Of a stretch of DNA of 64,000 nucleotides, positions 33,970 through 45,954 are shown piece after piece. The first letter of the stretch is position 1, and every line of letters begins with the position of its first letter. Made by a program: the position numbers and the translations under genes. Source of the stretch: Adiantum capillus-veneris (taxonomy: Eukaryota; Streptophyta; Polypodiopsida; Polypodiales; Pteridaceae); the NCBI GenBank assembly GCA_014529385.2, contig CM043970.1, positions 42,091,279 to 42,155,278 of the forward strand. The letters run 5' to 3'. The notes beneath the pieces are model-generated. The model had not been told where the DNA came from. It saw nothing but the letters and a program-made list of their open reading frames with translations, and did no database searches.

Positions 33970-33980
33970 CCTCTATATAG
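33970..33980 (-). promoter_or_regulatory. TATA box of the acyltransferase gene
   Basis: CTATATAGAGG on the minus strand about 75 bases upstream of the ATG at 33900, in the expected place. Confidence 0.6.
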
Positions 33981-34014
33981 GGGGCTCGCGAGTCGGGATA
34001 TCGCTCGAACGACG

Positions 34015-34063
34015 CTTCTTTTGAAGATCACGAGGACCTTTCACGTGGGATACGTCTATTGAG
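34015..34063 (+). repeat. Partial third copy of the inverted-repeat motif in the acyltransferase promoter
   Basis: GAAGATCACGAGGACCTTTC followed by ACGTGGGATACGT closely matches 34352-34386 and the inverted copy at 47003-47037. It lies about 120-160 bp upstream of the acyltransferase ATG. Confidence 0.6.
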
Positions 34064-34233
34064 GAGAGTATTAAATCAGGCTGCACGTTCTGGGGCACGC
34101 ATTCCCACTTATCCTCCTTTTAGTAAACACTCAAAGAAAAAACTCTGGCGCTGCATTTCCAACAATTTGAAGGAGTTAATGTGTGTACGCAATTGGCCCT
34201 GCATTCTGTACGCATTATTGGCGGGTCCGGACT

Positions 34234-34392
34234 CCGGATTCCGGAAGCTTCTTTTCAGCCAATTCAACACACAGGCTATTATAATATGGATCTGAAACCC
34301 ACTAACCAATAAATAGATACAAGCCTCCAAAAGTAACTTTTTTCTATTTTTATGAAGATCGCGAGTACCTTTTACGTGGGATACGTTGGTAA
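34234..34392 (+). repeat. Left arm of a 160-bp inverted repeat pair
   Basis: Starts CGGATTCCGGAAGCTTC and ends ACGTGGGATACGTTGGTAA. It is nearly identical to the reverse complement of 46999-47157. The pair brackets the hAT gene and the LTR element inside it. The arms may be terminal repeats of a larger element or two dispersed copies. Confidence 0.75.
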
Positions 34393-34458
34393 TAATGGTG
34401 CATTGAGTCATTGACCACTTTTTTTCGGATAAGAGGTCAATGCACCATTATTACCAAC
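34385..34458. repeat. 22-bp perfect hairpin
   Basis: GTTGGTAATAATGGTGCATTGA at 34385-34406 is perfectly inverted at 34437-34458 with a 30-base loop. It overlaps the inner end of the left arm. Confidence 0.8.
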
Positions 34459-34983
34459 AGGCCTGAAAATTGAAGGCCACCTTGGAGTTTCCTCGGGAAG
34501 GCGAAAATCAACATTGGCCTTCGAACTTGAAGACCAATTGTGTCTTCAGACCTTCGACTTGCACCCCAGTTTTAAGGAGGGCCTTCGTGAACCTACGCCA
34601 CTCTCTTAGGCCTTCCCCATGCATCCTACACTTACATTACTTCTATAGCTCTTTGATTAGTAAAACACTCGATTCCCAAAGTTATAACGATCATGCATTA
34701 TGCATATGAATACTTTGTATATGTAAACAACTTAAAGCTTATGTTTAACCAAAGATAAGACATTTGACTACATGCCACATGGTACATTCTCAACGAAACA
34801 ATCTACTATGACCATTATTGGCTCTCTTTACAACACATTTTATAAGTCATGAGAACAAACAATGACAATTTAGAGTTCAAAATAGAGTGCATAGAATAGA
34901 GCTATGACTCCAAAAACCTGTCAATACAAAAAAAGCTTATCGTATGTCAATCCTCTCAAAAATGCATAGTACATAGAATAGAA
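34459..34983. other. Gene-free 3' flank of the hAT gene
   Basis: Contains GGCCTTC-type words (34465-34615) and A/T-rich sequence. No clear hAT terminus is recognised. Confidence 0.35.
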
Positions 34984-37035
34984 CTATGTCTCCAAATGTC
35001 TGACTCTTCTCAACTTCATTCCGGCCCAAATTTCATAGATTGCATTCCATTCCACCTTTTCAAGGTCATGTGGAGCTGACAATGACAAAAACATAAGGTT
35101 CTCCAACGTTTTCAAGGTGAGACTGCTCCTCTCATCATCCTTGATGCGATTTTGTTTGGAAAACCCACGCTCACATGCGGCCGTACTCACTGGAATCACA
35201 AGTAATGCTTGCCACATTTTCATAAGATTGGGAAAGGATTCATACCAAGAGATTTGATCGCAACAATGCGACCATGCATCATGAAACCCAAAGCTTGCGT
35301 TTGCCTTATGCAATTGAATGCAAAAACGGTCTACCTCAATCTCACAAAGAAAAGAATTAACAATGGCATTCCCATCACTTCCAAATTTTGGGCATAAACG
35401 ATCCAAATACCCTTTGTGGGCTTGCCCACGAATGCGAATATCCTTGTCAAAGCTCATAGGACTAAACAATTTAGCTGCATTATAGAGTGGCAGATCATTA
35501 AATCTAGCATCAAGCCCTGCAATGAGCTCACGTATAAAACCTTGGGCAACTGTAATGCATCCCTGCAATGAGTTTCCACTTGTAAGATCCTGTGAAAAAG
35601 AAGCAAAGCGCAAAACATGACTCTCCATAGAGCCATCCTCCTTTACATAGACCAACTCATTATTGGCATTGAGTCTTCTTATGAACTCCCTGTAATGTTT
35701 GCATCCATACCCAAAGTTATCTCCCAAATATCGCTTTTTGAATAGTTCAATGACCACATCCAATGCATTTCCAACATCAGTTATGTCTACATGATCACTT
35801 TGAAATCTTTTGTTGATCCCATTCATTTCTACAAGCAGATCTGCCATATTATGAATGAGAAATTGGATTTGAAACATCCGTACAACATTATAAAAGTTCA
35901 CATCGTTGAGCTTGAAATCGTGTAACAAGGCTGGCATCATGGTGACAAGTCTCTTCATCACCTTACCCCTCGACAACCATCTCACGGAATGGATCCTGAG
36001 AACCTCCAAAGGCTTGAGGCTAAATGCCTTTAACATGTTTTCCAAGGCTTGATGTCGTTGCACGGATCTGCCAACCCATACATGCACTTTGTTTGCAAAA
36101 GCATCCAAGTAACCAAACTCTGCAAAACTGTCACATGCATCGGAAACCACCAATGCTTCACGATGTGCTACACAATGCACACCAATAATGCCAGGAACCT
36201 TTTCACGAATTTTGGCGAGCACCCCATTATTGACACCACGCATGCATGATGCACCATCAGATGCAAATCCAATCCACTTCTCAAGTGGTAGATCCAATCT
36301 TTGAACTAGGGACATAAGCTCATCATACTTTGTTTGTGCTTTTCCATCAAGCAAAGGAAGAAGCGCCACAAATTTGCATGCAAAAAGACCTCTTCCCCCA
36401 TCCTCTAAGAATGTAACATACACAACCATATGCTTCTCAAATGTTAGGTCTGTACTATCATCAATGAGAATAGAGAAAAATGGACTCTTCAATAGAGATT
36501 GCTTTAGAATCTCCCAATAGAACTCTTTTGCGGCTTGAATGAACTCCATACCGGAAGTTCGGTTTGTATATGCCGAATATTCATAATTGATAGGCATATT
36601 TGGGGTCCGCATATAACGCATAAAATCACATTGAGCATAGTAGAAGTTCAAAGGCATATCTTTCACAACAATGAAGTACATGGTTTGCATGACAGTTATT
36701 ATACGTTGCTTTTCGGCATCTACCATGAGCTCCACATGCTTTTGAATAGGCAATACATCTCGATGGAACTTAAAGATCCCATCGTTGTGCAGCTTGTTTG
36801 TGAGCCTTGGACTCCGCATGCTTATCAAGAGCCTGAATTTGCACTGTCTTGCAACCTTCACGAGCAAAAGGGTTCGTAAACCCGTACTCAGAGCACCATG
36901 TGCACTTTGCTCTTTGTTTACCATCTGGACCAAAAATTGGGTAAGCCCACTTATGTGTTTGGGCCCAATGAGGTAAGAAGGTTCGCTCGCTTTTTTTGTT
37001 GTTTTCAACCTCATCTACATTTACCTCTTGAATTG

Positions 37036-37278
37036 TGTGCGCTCCTTGCCGCACTGTCGAAGCAAGGGACTTGCCAATACACCGTGTTCGAGCCACAAAC
37101 GGCTCCAAGCACACAACAAGCTTAAACTAGCAAGCTCAAGAGAACAAAGGGTGTGTCACTCACCGCTCTACGCTTGCCTTCGTGGTGGATTCCTCGCCGC
37201 GATGAAGAAGAAGCTGCAGTCGTGCCGCGCTCAACCGCTTCGCCGCCGTCGTGCCTTCGTAATGCTCGATCGCACACA

Positions 37279-37326
<48 letters not shown>

Positions 37327-37626
37327 AGGAGGTGAAGAAGAAGAAGATGGAGATGGAGATGGAGCAAGAGCACTCTTCAATTGCACAAATGAGAGAATGA
37401 GTAAAAATTAGGTTTAGTTGGCTTTTATAGGAGCTCACCCCATTCACACTTGGGTGCCCATGCTTAACCAACTAATCCCTTGAATGTCCAAGTTAAAGTG
37501 CGCCTCTCATCGGCGATCACTCTACCTTTCCCTATTGGTCCGACAAGCCCGGTACCTGACTCTATCGAATACATAATACACGTCCGTCGTAGGTGATGGG
37601 GTGTCCGTGTGCCGTGAGGGTTAACA
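37036..37626 (-). repeat. 3' LTR of copy 2
   Basis: Begins (minus strand) TGTTAACC next to the polypurine tract CAGGAAGGGGGGCA (37627-37640) and ends GCGCACA at 37036. Confidence 0.9.
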
Positions 37627-37640
37627 TGCCCCCCTTCCTG

Positions 37641-39251
37641 ATGTAGATTTCGTCCTCGGAAGCTATTGAGTTGAAGCTGGGTCGTCGAGGTGGAAGAGCA
37701 TTTGAGATGAATGTCCTTAGCCTTCTTCAATCACTGCAAAATCAAACAACATTGGCACAGTAATTGCATTCTCTTAAAAAGCATATGCAGTTTTAGGTAG
37801 ACAAATTGATTGGTCAAAGAATTTCAAACAATTTATTAGCAATGAACATTAAATTGCAATGTAATCAAATGTATAAACAGATGTAAAGGTAGAAAATTAA
37901 ACAAGTCTGGGGTCTCTAATTTGACGGTCGAAAAGCACTAGAGATCGAATATTAATACCATGGGTAAGCTTCTTAATTTTCTGTGGTCAATTAAGTTGTT
38001 TAATCGCGAGAGCCAAGTATTCATGTTCGAGGGCTGACTAGAGGCTATATCTAGAAAACCTTGTAGTAGCTACCATAAAAGGAATTTCTCATGAAATCAT
38101 CGCCTGACTGATTACTTTTTCTTTGACCCCCCAAGGTCTTGCACATTGATTCAATTATGATGTGTGTGCTTATTTTGTATGCCTTGGGTTTTTTGCTTTT
38201 CAAGGAAAAGCGCCCACGCTGGGAACCTCTAGGGCTCTAGTACCATAGGCGATACATGTGAGTGAAGTACCAATTTAAGCAGGGATTTCTCTTCCAGCTT
38301 AAAATTTTACATTGTGGCACTTTGATTTTTGCTTGTTCATTTTCAGCATTTAAATTTTGTAACTTTGGGGGGTCATATAACACTGTTACCCTCCCCAGGC
38401 TCATCACATTAGTAAACTCCCTTTATAATACTTAAGCTAAAGGTCACTAGTGTTAAGCCCACTAGAAAGCCCTAGTACATTTCATACAATGCTGCCTAAA
38501 TCGGATTAAGAACCTAAGTAACCATTGCTTATTAGGAAGGCATTCCCCATGGTATTAAGAGAAGATTTCTAATACCTAGCTTGGTCAAACTAGCTTAGTC
38601 GGACTGCTTGATTTTTACACCTAAACAAGTGATTATGACAAACGATTGCATTGAATTAAATGTTTGATACTAAGCAAATGCACTGAATATTATGCTACCA
38701 ATCACAATCAAAGCAGACAATCATAGATGCAAAAAGATAAGGGCAATGCTAATGGACAAGAAACACCTGTTTGTGTTGATGGTCGCGCTTGATTTGAAGT
38801 GTGAACGAGAGAAAGGTTCCATGAAGGTCCAAACCCTATCAATAGCAACATGTTCCTGTACACACTAGGAAACAAAAGGAATACCTCCAGGAGGCACATT
38901 AGTGGGAAAAGAGATCTTTGCTAATCACTCAACTCTAAAACAGAAACACTCCTATCGTACTAATCTTACCTACCCTCCATCACTCAAGTGATGAGGATCA
39001 AAGGTGTTTTATGGCATAGGTTTCTGTTTCACTGTACCAGATGTGACATGTGTAGGTCTGAGTCAATGTTTTGACTTTTATTATGCATGCTCGTTTGCTA
39101 ATTGCTCTTGCTCTTTTTTTTTTTTTTTGTGAGTATAAAGCTTTATATGTACATTCCCTAAGATCGGAGATTAAGAGGTCAGGGAAAAAGGTTGAGAGGG
39201 AAACAAGTGAATGATGGATGTCCACAAACACTCCCCCCTTCCTTGGGTAGA
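37641..39251 (-). other. 3' untranslated region of copy 2
   Basis: Collinear with 6893-8512 of copy 1, including the A-run (T-run at 39113-39128 on the plus strand). No gene; the short frames here are not conserved as proteins. Confidence 0.6.
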
Positions 39252-40703
39252 TCATACCGTTTGAAATGAGCTTGTCACCCTTTGAAACCAATTGTTCCAG
39301 TTGGTAATAGGTGAGGATTTTTGCCAGTAGTTTTCTATTATCCTAGGTGCCTCGTCAAGTTGCAAGGGTGGTAAGGTACTCTCCCAGGATCGAACTTGAA
39401 GTGGTTCATCAGGTGATTCTTGAACACTGGGAGGTGTGGATTCTTTTGTAGCTTCATGGAGATCCACTACTATAGATGGAGGCTGTGTAGAAGCTTTTAC
39501 CTCTATGGATGTATTACATGATGAGCTAGAATCTTCATGGGACTCCCCCCTTCCTGAGCTAGGTGGAACAAATCGTTCTTTCTTTGGTACCCAAACTAGC
39601 TCGGGAGCGGGTGTGTAGCATTCTGTGATTTTTTCCTTTCCACGATCATTGATTCGTTTTGGAGCTACGGCATTGGGCTCACTTGGGCCAGGTGATAGGT
39701 AAGAGCACAATCTACGTTTTGGCACCCAGATTTGATCATTTCCTTGATAGTAGCCTTGGGCTTCCAATAGTCGTTTAGGGATCCATCGCAACATTTTCTT
39801 ACTTTTCTTGGAGCGAGTGGTACGTTTCTTACAAGGCTTCTGTTTTTTAGCACTAGGTATGGTCACTAAAGAAGCTTTAGGGACCCACTTGTATGTTTTC
39901 TTCGTTACATTAGGATGAGTCTTGTCGGAAGCGATATGCATTGCTTGTAGCATATTTAAGGGTATAGGCATTTCATCCCCCTCAGGTGTTACCCAGGTCG
40001 TCCCCCTATTTCCCCAAGTGTCTATGGTTGATGCTAGGTGGACCCAATCCACATTGTCTGATTCAGTCATCCCAGGTAGGATATCCATATAAGGAGAATC
40101 TTGGCCAATGTCTGTATCCTTCTTACAAGTGTAACAATATTGTAGTGGGGCCGAGTGAACTGTGGTGTCAGAGCGATGATCAATAATGGTTTTACTCCCT
40201 AAGGGGTGTACCTTACCAGTCACCAAATCCACTCTAAGGACAGAGTCTTGGAATTGCAAATAGACATGATTTTTAGACCAATCGTGAACCATTTGTGCTT
40301 CCCTCATGAATGGTCGTCCTAAAATCATTTCATATGACATAAGGTGTTTAGAGAAATCCATTACAATGAACGTATGTCGTACCTTGTGTCCTAGAACTTT
40401 GATCTTAAGATCCTTGAGCATCCCCATAGGTTTGGCTATGGTACCATTTGCCATCTTTACCACAATGTTAGTAACACTGAGGCGGGGTTTTCCCATGGAT
40501 TGCCAACAATCTTTTGTAACGATGCTAACTCCTGCACCACTATCAAGAATTCCCTTTATAGTTAATCCCTTGGTCGTGATGGGTAGGGTCGCATTAGACT
40601 CGTCGCCTTCAAAATACTGCCCTAATTCGTTAATGGGTACCTCAATCACAGACTCGTGTCCATCTAAGTCAAGTGATTGCACATGATTTTCCTCATCAAT
40701 CAT
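39252..40703 (-). CDS. Aspartic protease and WVPK-repeat protein of copy 2
   Basis: 483-codon open segment. Near residues 50-65 a retropepsin active site, GILDSGAGVSIVTKDCW, and about 80 residues later MSYEMILGRPFM, the usual hydrophobic-GR partner. Retropepsins cleave gag polyproteins as dimers. The C-terminal 200 residues are basic and Ser/Pro-rich, with KWVPK, RWIPK, IWVPK and VWVPK at spacings of about 40-60 residues. The upstream segments 42470-41136 and 41114-40896 are in the same frame, separated by TAA at 41136, TAA at 40896 and a TGA near 40771, so this was one polyprotein. No reverse transcriptase follows. Confidence 0.8.
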   Translation of the reverse strand: MIDEENHVQSLDLDGHESVIEVPINELGQYFEGDESNATLPITTKGLTIKGILDSGAGVSIVTKDCWQSMGKPRLSVTNIVVKMANGTIAKPMGMLKDLKIKVLGHKVRHTFIVMDFSKHLMSYEMILGRPFMREAQMVHDWSKNHVYLQFQDSVLRVDLVTGKVHPLGSKTIIDHRSDTTVHSAPLQYCYTCKKDTDIGQDSPYMDILPGMTESDNVDWVHLASTIDTWGNRGTTWVTPEGDEMPIPLNMLQAMHIASDKTHPNVTKKTYKWVPKASLVTIPSAKKQKPCKKRTTRSKKSKKMLRWIPKRLLEAQGYYQGNDQIWVPKRRLCSYLSPGPSEPNAVAPKRINDRGKEKITECYTPAPELVWVPKKERFVPPSSGRGESHEDSSSSCNTSIEVKASTQPPSIVVDLHEATKESTPPSVQESPDEPLQVRSWESTLPPLQLDEAPRIIENYWQKSSPITNWNNWFQRVTSSFQTV

Positions 40704-40895
40704 AATCGAGTCAGGCCTATTTGGTTGCGCAAACTGCGGTAATCCCGTTCGTAGCTCTCCGTTAAGGAATGCTCAAAGTGCAAGGAATAACTCAGGATCT
40801 CCATACAGCTTTGCTATGATCGTGGTTCGAACCTCAGAAGACATGAAGTCCACTAGTTTGGCAACATTCATTGGCGTTTTGCAGGGTGTAGGTCC

Positions 40896-42470
40896 TTAAC
40901 TAGGAACTGGTGAGGATGGAATCTCATATTCCTCAATGGGATCAGGTATTCCTTCGTTAAACATCCTTTCCAACAAGAAGGGTGTATGCTTACTTTCTGA
41001 TGTCCCGTCCTCACTCCCTTCTTGGATGATACTAGATATGGCTAACGGTCTATGGTTCATGTGAGGTGGATGAACTTGCGTGGGAAACACTGTGTCATGA
41101 ATTTTGATATGCATGGGTTCTGGTTCTAGTTTCCTTTAAGTCTCCTCCACTAAACCTCTTAGATGTTTCACCTGCTCAATCTCGTCTGCAGGGTTTGGGT
41201 ACGTCCCAATCTTCTTTTTACGATTTTTCCCTTTTTGCCCCTGCGGTTTATCTTGGGGGTCTTGGATTGGATTTGGAAACACTTGTGGTGTTTTCAGAGG
41301 CTCTTTATGGTTTTCTCTTATTCGGTTTTCATTTGGTTCCATGTTACGGTTTTCTTTGTCGGTCTTTCTCTTTGTGGTATTGGTTCTAGTCTCCATTGTC
41401 TCGACTGAATCTGAATCATCCTCGAGGTCATTCATATACACGGGGTCATCTCCTGTTCCTATGTTTGTTTTGGAACTTGGCTTTGAATTTTTCATATTCT
41501 GTGACTTCTTCCTTCGTGTCTTCTTTTTCTTTGCTTGGATAACTGACGCGGTATCTCTCTCTTCGAGGATATGGTCTGGCCCTTGAAGCATGGACCGTGT
41601 AATCGCATAAGCGGGTGCGACGGGTGGTATTGGTGATGTCACACTGGCAATTTCGACCAAATTTAGGGGTGTGATTTTAGGCGCATTTGGGTTATAGGGG
41701 CATTGGGCAATCAAGTGATCTATGCCACAACGATTACATGTGAGTATTGGCATTGCAGACGTGCTCCCTTGATTCATTTGCATCTGTGCAGCATTCTTTT
41801 GCAGCCTAATAGGGCACTCCGCTACTCGATGTGGTCCACCACACTCGTAGCATTGAAGAGGTGGCCTCCTAGCCTGGGTGTTGATATTTTGACCTCTGGA
41901 TGCGAGAGCAGCAGCTTGATAAACCGGCTTGACTTGCCCCCAACAATCTTCCATGTAGTATATAGGACACTCTTCCAATGTATCAAGTCCGTAGGCAATA
42001 CTAGTGTCTATTTCCTCCTCACAGCCAACTGGATAAGCATTTGATGGCTCGCAACCCGCTTGGTTCATAGGGGCGACTCTTGGATGCGGGGGCTGCGGTC
42101 CTAGCACAGGAGGTGGTAGCGGTGTAGCTTGTACAACATTTTGAGATCTAGGGACCATGTGTTGCGGTAGTTGCTCAACAGGTGGAGTAGGCATCAATAC
42201 AGGAGCTCGAGGCGCATCCGTCCAGGCTACAGGTGGTCTATTTGCCATCATACGTTTGATCATTAAACAATCCTTAGCTTGGTGACCATACCTACCACAT
42301 GTGTTGCAAGTTCCATTAAATTTTACTCTAAACGTAGGGCACTCACTAGTGCTATGTGGACCTAAGCAAATGGAACACCATTGTTGCTCCCTTCTTGGAT
42401 ACATGTGACTATTTTGAGGGGGTCGATTATCCTTAAGAGACTCTTGGATTGCCTTGGTGAGGTCTGTCAA
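40896..42470 (-). pseudogene. Four-zinc-knuckle nucleocapsid region of copy 2
   Basis: Four Cys/His knuckles: CSICLGPHSTSEC, CNTCGRYGHQAKDC, CYECGGPHRVAEC and CNRCGIDHLIAQC. Three have CX2CX3HX4C spacing and one the standard CX2CX4HX4C. Knuckles bind retroelement RNA during packaging. A Lys/Asn-rich tail follows (TNTTKRKTDKENRNME, QKGKNRKKKIGTYPN). Two TAA codons (41136, 40896) interrupt the frame toward the protease. The start is in a different frame from the upstream gag segment, by damage or a frameshift site near 42470. Confidence 0.75.
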
Positions 42471-44429
42471 GAATGTCTCAAATACCTTTGGCTCATTGGC
42501 AATGGCTTTGCAGTCATGGGTTCATACTCAATGGCTTGTGAGCTAGTGGATCTCGTGTCAGTAGACACCCTCATGCCTGCTATCATCAAGTTGTCCTCTA
42601 GTTGGATTGCATTGGCAGTGACATCTTCCCAGGTTGTGATACCTCTAATCACTAGTCCATTATAGATTCCTTCATTCCTCAACCCTCGAATGAATCGATC
42701 AAGCACTTGGTTATTGTTGAAGCGCTCATTTACAGGGCAACAAGAGTTTAAGTGCTTTAGACGACTAATGAAGTCCCTTACTGACTCTCCTTCCTTACGT
42801 TCGGCCTTCTGTAGCTGAGATGCTACACCCCAAAGTACACCTTCTCGTATGTACTCCTTTAGAAACAACCTTCGAAGGGTAGGGTAGATTGTTTTCTCGT
42901 CCACCCTTAGGGTCCTATACCAATCTCCAGCGTTCCCACTTAATGTCAAGCTTAAGGCATTGCACTTATGTAGTTCGTTGCGTTCCCCTAAGGAATCACA
43001 TACTTGTTCAAACACTTCAATGTGTTTTCTAGCATCTTCGTCCCCATTGAATTTTTGCGTGAGTTTGGCAATTTGTACTGCCTTACTTCTAGGCTCTCTA
43101 TCAGATGCATGACGCATATTTTCCGCGATAGATCGACCTATGGTTTGAGCAAACGCTGCCAAGTCACCTATGTGAGGAGGTAGGGCCGGTGGAGGTACTC
43201 TTGGAATCATATGTGGGAGAGGCACGGGTACCGGTCTTGGCATATGTATAGATGATGCAGGATATGGAACATAACCGGGCATAGGTCCACTCGGATATGA
43301 GCTAGGGAGCGGCACTCGAGGAGCATAAACAAGTGGTACAATTGGAGGTGTGGGGGCCATGTGTGCATAAGGGGCTAGAGGCACATACGGTTGAGGCCCC
43401 ATATTAGGTACTACAACACTAGGTAGTGGCACTGCGCTAACCGTAGATGTCATCGGTACATTCTCTGTTAGGCTTATCCCTGGAGTGAGCACTATGTTTT
43501 CCTTGATAGAGGGTTGAGCCAAGTTAGGGAAGCTAAAGTTTTCGCTCGGAGGCTCAGATTGCATAGAGACCCCAGGTGAAATGACGTAAGATGGGTCCAT
43601 GGGGCTCATTAGAGGAGTCTCCATTTGTGATAGAGTAGGCTGTTGAGCCTTGCTCGTATCCAGAAATCTCATGGGGCCAGTTGAGAGTATATTTACCCCT
43701 CGGTTTTGCCTTTCTGATTGAATAATGCCATGGATAACATTACAGATCATTTTCTGTTGATCTTCGATGCTCGTGGCACTAGAGGTGGATTGTACAATCT
43801 CTATCCATCCTACATGGTAGGTGTGGCCAGAGTGTAGATCCGTCAACACCTCAGTGTGGAGGTCGTATGTCCAATGATCATTAATGAATAATCCTTCTAG
43901 AGTCGACGTGTTAATGGTTTCTTGTGAGGTAGAAGCAATGTTGCTCCCCGTGGTTTTACTTGTCACCAACGGTACTCTAGAGGGAACTTCTGAAGGAGGC
44001 AGCTCAACAGGGCCCTTGGTAAGAAGTTGGTAGGATATCCACATGGACACTCTTTGGGGGTGTGGGGTCCACGTGCGATGTGAAAGGAGAGTCCACTTCC
44101 CCACCCCCTTCGTGTGCTTCATTTGCATCAGGTCCGAGCGAGTAGCTCTACCTAATGTTTCCATGAAACGGCTAAACATACTAGTACTAGGCTGTGGAGC
44201 TTCGGGAGGTGCATGGTCTTCTCTCTCAGTGTTTTGGGTAGGGTATGCTTCCATGATTTCTGAGTCGGAGGGAGGAATCACTAGCGGCTATTTTAGGGTC
44301 TTGGGTGGTGCTACCTTGTGTCCCCGCTGAGGGTCTAGAGCTTATCGTGGATGGGTAATGGGTGCCCGTATGAACAGAGGCACCCTCAATATGCTCGTGT
44401 TCTAGCACCCGCCCAGAGCGTAAGTGCAT
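42467..44429 (-). pseudogene. gag protein of copy 2
   Basis: The start MHLRSGRVLEHEH at 44429 shifts frame at about 44271 through one extra C in a CTCC run (compare copy 1). A second small out-of-frame patch lies at 44130-44015. Then a 500-residue Pro-rich and gag-core region follows: KFNGDEDARKHIEVFEQVCD, LSLTLSGNAGDWYRTL and FISRLKHLNSCCPVNERF, the pattern of Retrotrans_gag capsid domains of Ty3/gypsy elements. It forms the particle shell around element RNA. Copy 1 keeps only the N-terminal 360 residues. Confidence 0.8.
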
Positions 44430-44814
44430 GTGCTTTTGATACCCTAAGGTGTCAAAAAGCTGCTCTAGGAGGCCTTGTGACTAGTTTTTAGCGTGTTTTT
44501 TGTTTGTTTTTTTGCTAGATTTTTTAGAGCGTGTCGTGGAATGGGCCGTGTGATAGCTCGAAACGAGCGTATCGGTCAGAGGGTCGTGCCGTGCTTTATA
44601 GCCCTCCGTTTGGTCACTCTATGCCCTCGGAATCCCTAAAACTGTCAATTTCCAGTAGGGAACTATGCCCAAACTAGAAAGTCTAAGGGTGCAAGTGGAA
44701 AGAGAAAGGAGAAGAGTGGAGGACTTGTCCCACATGCTCTCATTCTCTCTTGGGGGAGTACGGTATATATATAAGAGTGAGTCTAGTATAAATCATAAGA
44801 CTGAGGACGGAGGC

Positions 44815-45235
44815 CTGGGCTTGGGCTTGGGCTTGGGCTTGGGAAAACGATCCCGATCTACCTTTTATACAAACCAACTCGTCCGTTTTAAGAGTCACGT
44901 TTCTTATTTTCGAAAAATTTCGCCGCCCGCTCACTCGCGTTTTTAATTTCCGATTTATTTATTTATTTTTAGAATTTTTTTTTCCAGAAAACGCAGATAT
45001 GCAGAAATTTCAGAAAACGCAGATATGCAGAAATTGCAGAAAACGCAGATATGCAGAAATTTCAGAAAACGCAGAAATTGAAAAAACGCAGAAATGTAGA
45101 AAATGCAGAAATTACAGAAAATTAAAAAACACAGAAATGCAGAAAATTGCAGAAATTGAAAACGCCCAACTTGAAAATGCAGAAATTGAAAAAACGCAGA
45201 CAATAGCAGAAATTGATACTTGACAGCAAATGTAG
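44815..45235 (-). repeat. Leader repeats of copy 2
   Basis: (GGGCTT)n at 44815-44842 and a GCAGAAAACGCAGAAAT-type minisatellite at 44995-45235, the inverse of those at 4158-4200 and 3822-4017 in copy 1. Confidence 0.75.
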
Positions 45236-45343
45236 AAAACGCAAAAAACAGAAATCTCCACACACTCCTTCCCTGCCTTTCCTATGATAGAAATTGCACC
45301 AGAAGAAAGCGTAAAGTGCTAACCGAGCTTAGTGTAGGGCATA

Positions 45344-45361
45344 TCCCCGGCAACGGCGCCA
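45344..45361 (-). promoter_or_regulatory. Primer binding site of copy 2 (tRNA-Asp, perfect)
   Basis: The minus strand reads TGGCGCCGTTGCCGGGGA four bases after the 5' LTR, an exact complement of plant tRNA-Asp(GUC) 3' sequence. Confidence 0.88.
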
Positions 45362-45365
45362 AAAA

Positions 45366-45616
45366 TGTGCGCTCCTTGCCGCACTGTCGAAGCAAGGGAC
45401 TTGCCAATACACCGTGTGCGAGCCACAAACGGCTCCAAGCACACAACAAGCCTAAACTAGCAAGCTCAAGAGAACAAAGGGTGTGTCACTCACCGCTCTA
45501 CGCTCGCCTTCGTGGTGGATTCCTCGCCGCGATGAAGAAGAAGCTGCAGTCGTGCCGCGCTCAACCGCTTCGCCACCGTCGTGCCTTCGTAATGCTCGAT
45601 TGCACACACACTCTCC

Positions 45617-45654
<38 letters not shown>

Positions 45655-45954
45655 AGGAGGTGAAGAAGAAGAAGATGGAAATGGAGATGGAGCAAGAGCA
45701 CTCTTCAATTGCACAAATGAGAGAATGAGTAAAAATTAGGTTTAGTTGGCTTTTATAGGAGCTCACCCCATTCACACTTGGGCGCCCATGCTTAACCAAC
45801 TAATCCCTTGAATGTCCAAGTTAAAGTGCGCCTCTCATCGGCGATCACTCTACCTTTCCCTATTGGTCCGACAAGCCCGGTACCTGACTCTATCGAATAC
45901 ATAATACACGTCCGTCGTAGGTGATGGGGTGTCCGTGTGCCGTGAGGGTTAACA
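45366..45954 (-). repeat. 5' LTR of copy 2
   Basis: Contains TATAAAAG upstream of the CT/CA microsatellite and is almost identical to the 3' LTR, so this insertion is recent. Confidence 0.9.

Larger units (their letters stand above)
37036..45954 (-). mobile_element. Non-autonomous LTR retrotransposon copy 2 (complete, 8919 bp)
   Basis: The same family as copy 1, in reverse. LTRs are 37036-37626 and 45366-45954 (591 and 589 bp, differing mainly in CT-repeat length), TG...CA ended. AATTG lies on both sides (37031-37035 and 45955-45959). A perfect tRNA-Asp primer site and a polypurine tract are present. It encodes gag, four zinc knuckles, an aspartic protease and a W-[IV]-P-K domain, but no reverse transcriptase or integrase. 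It is longer than copy 1 because it retains the gag core and zinc-knuckle region. Confidence 0.92.
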
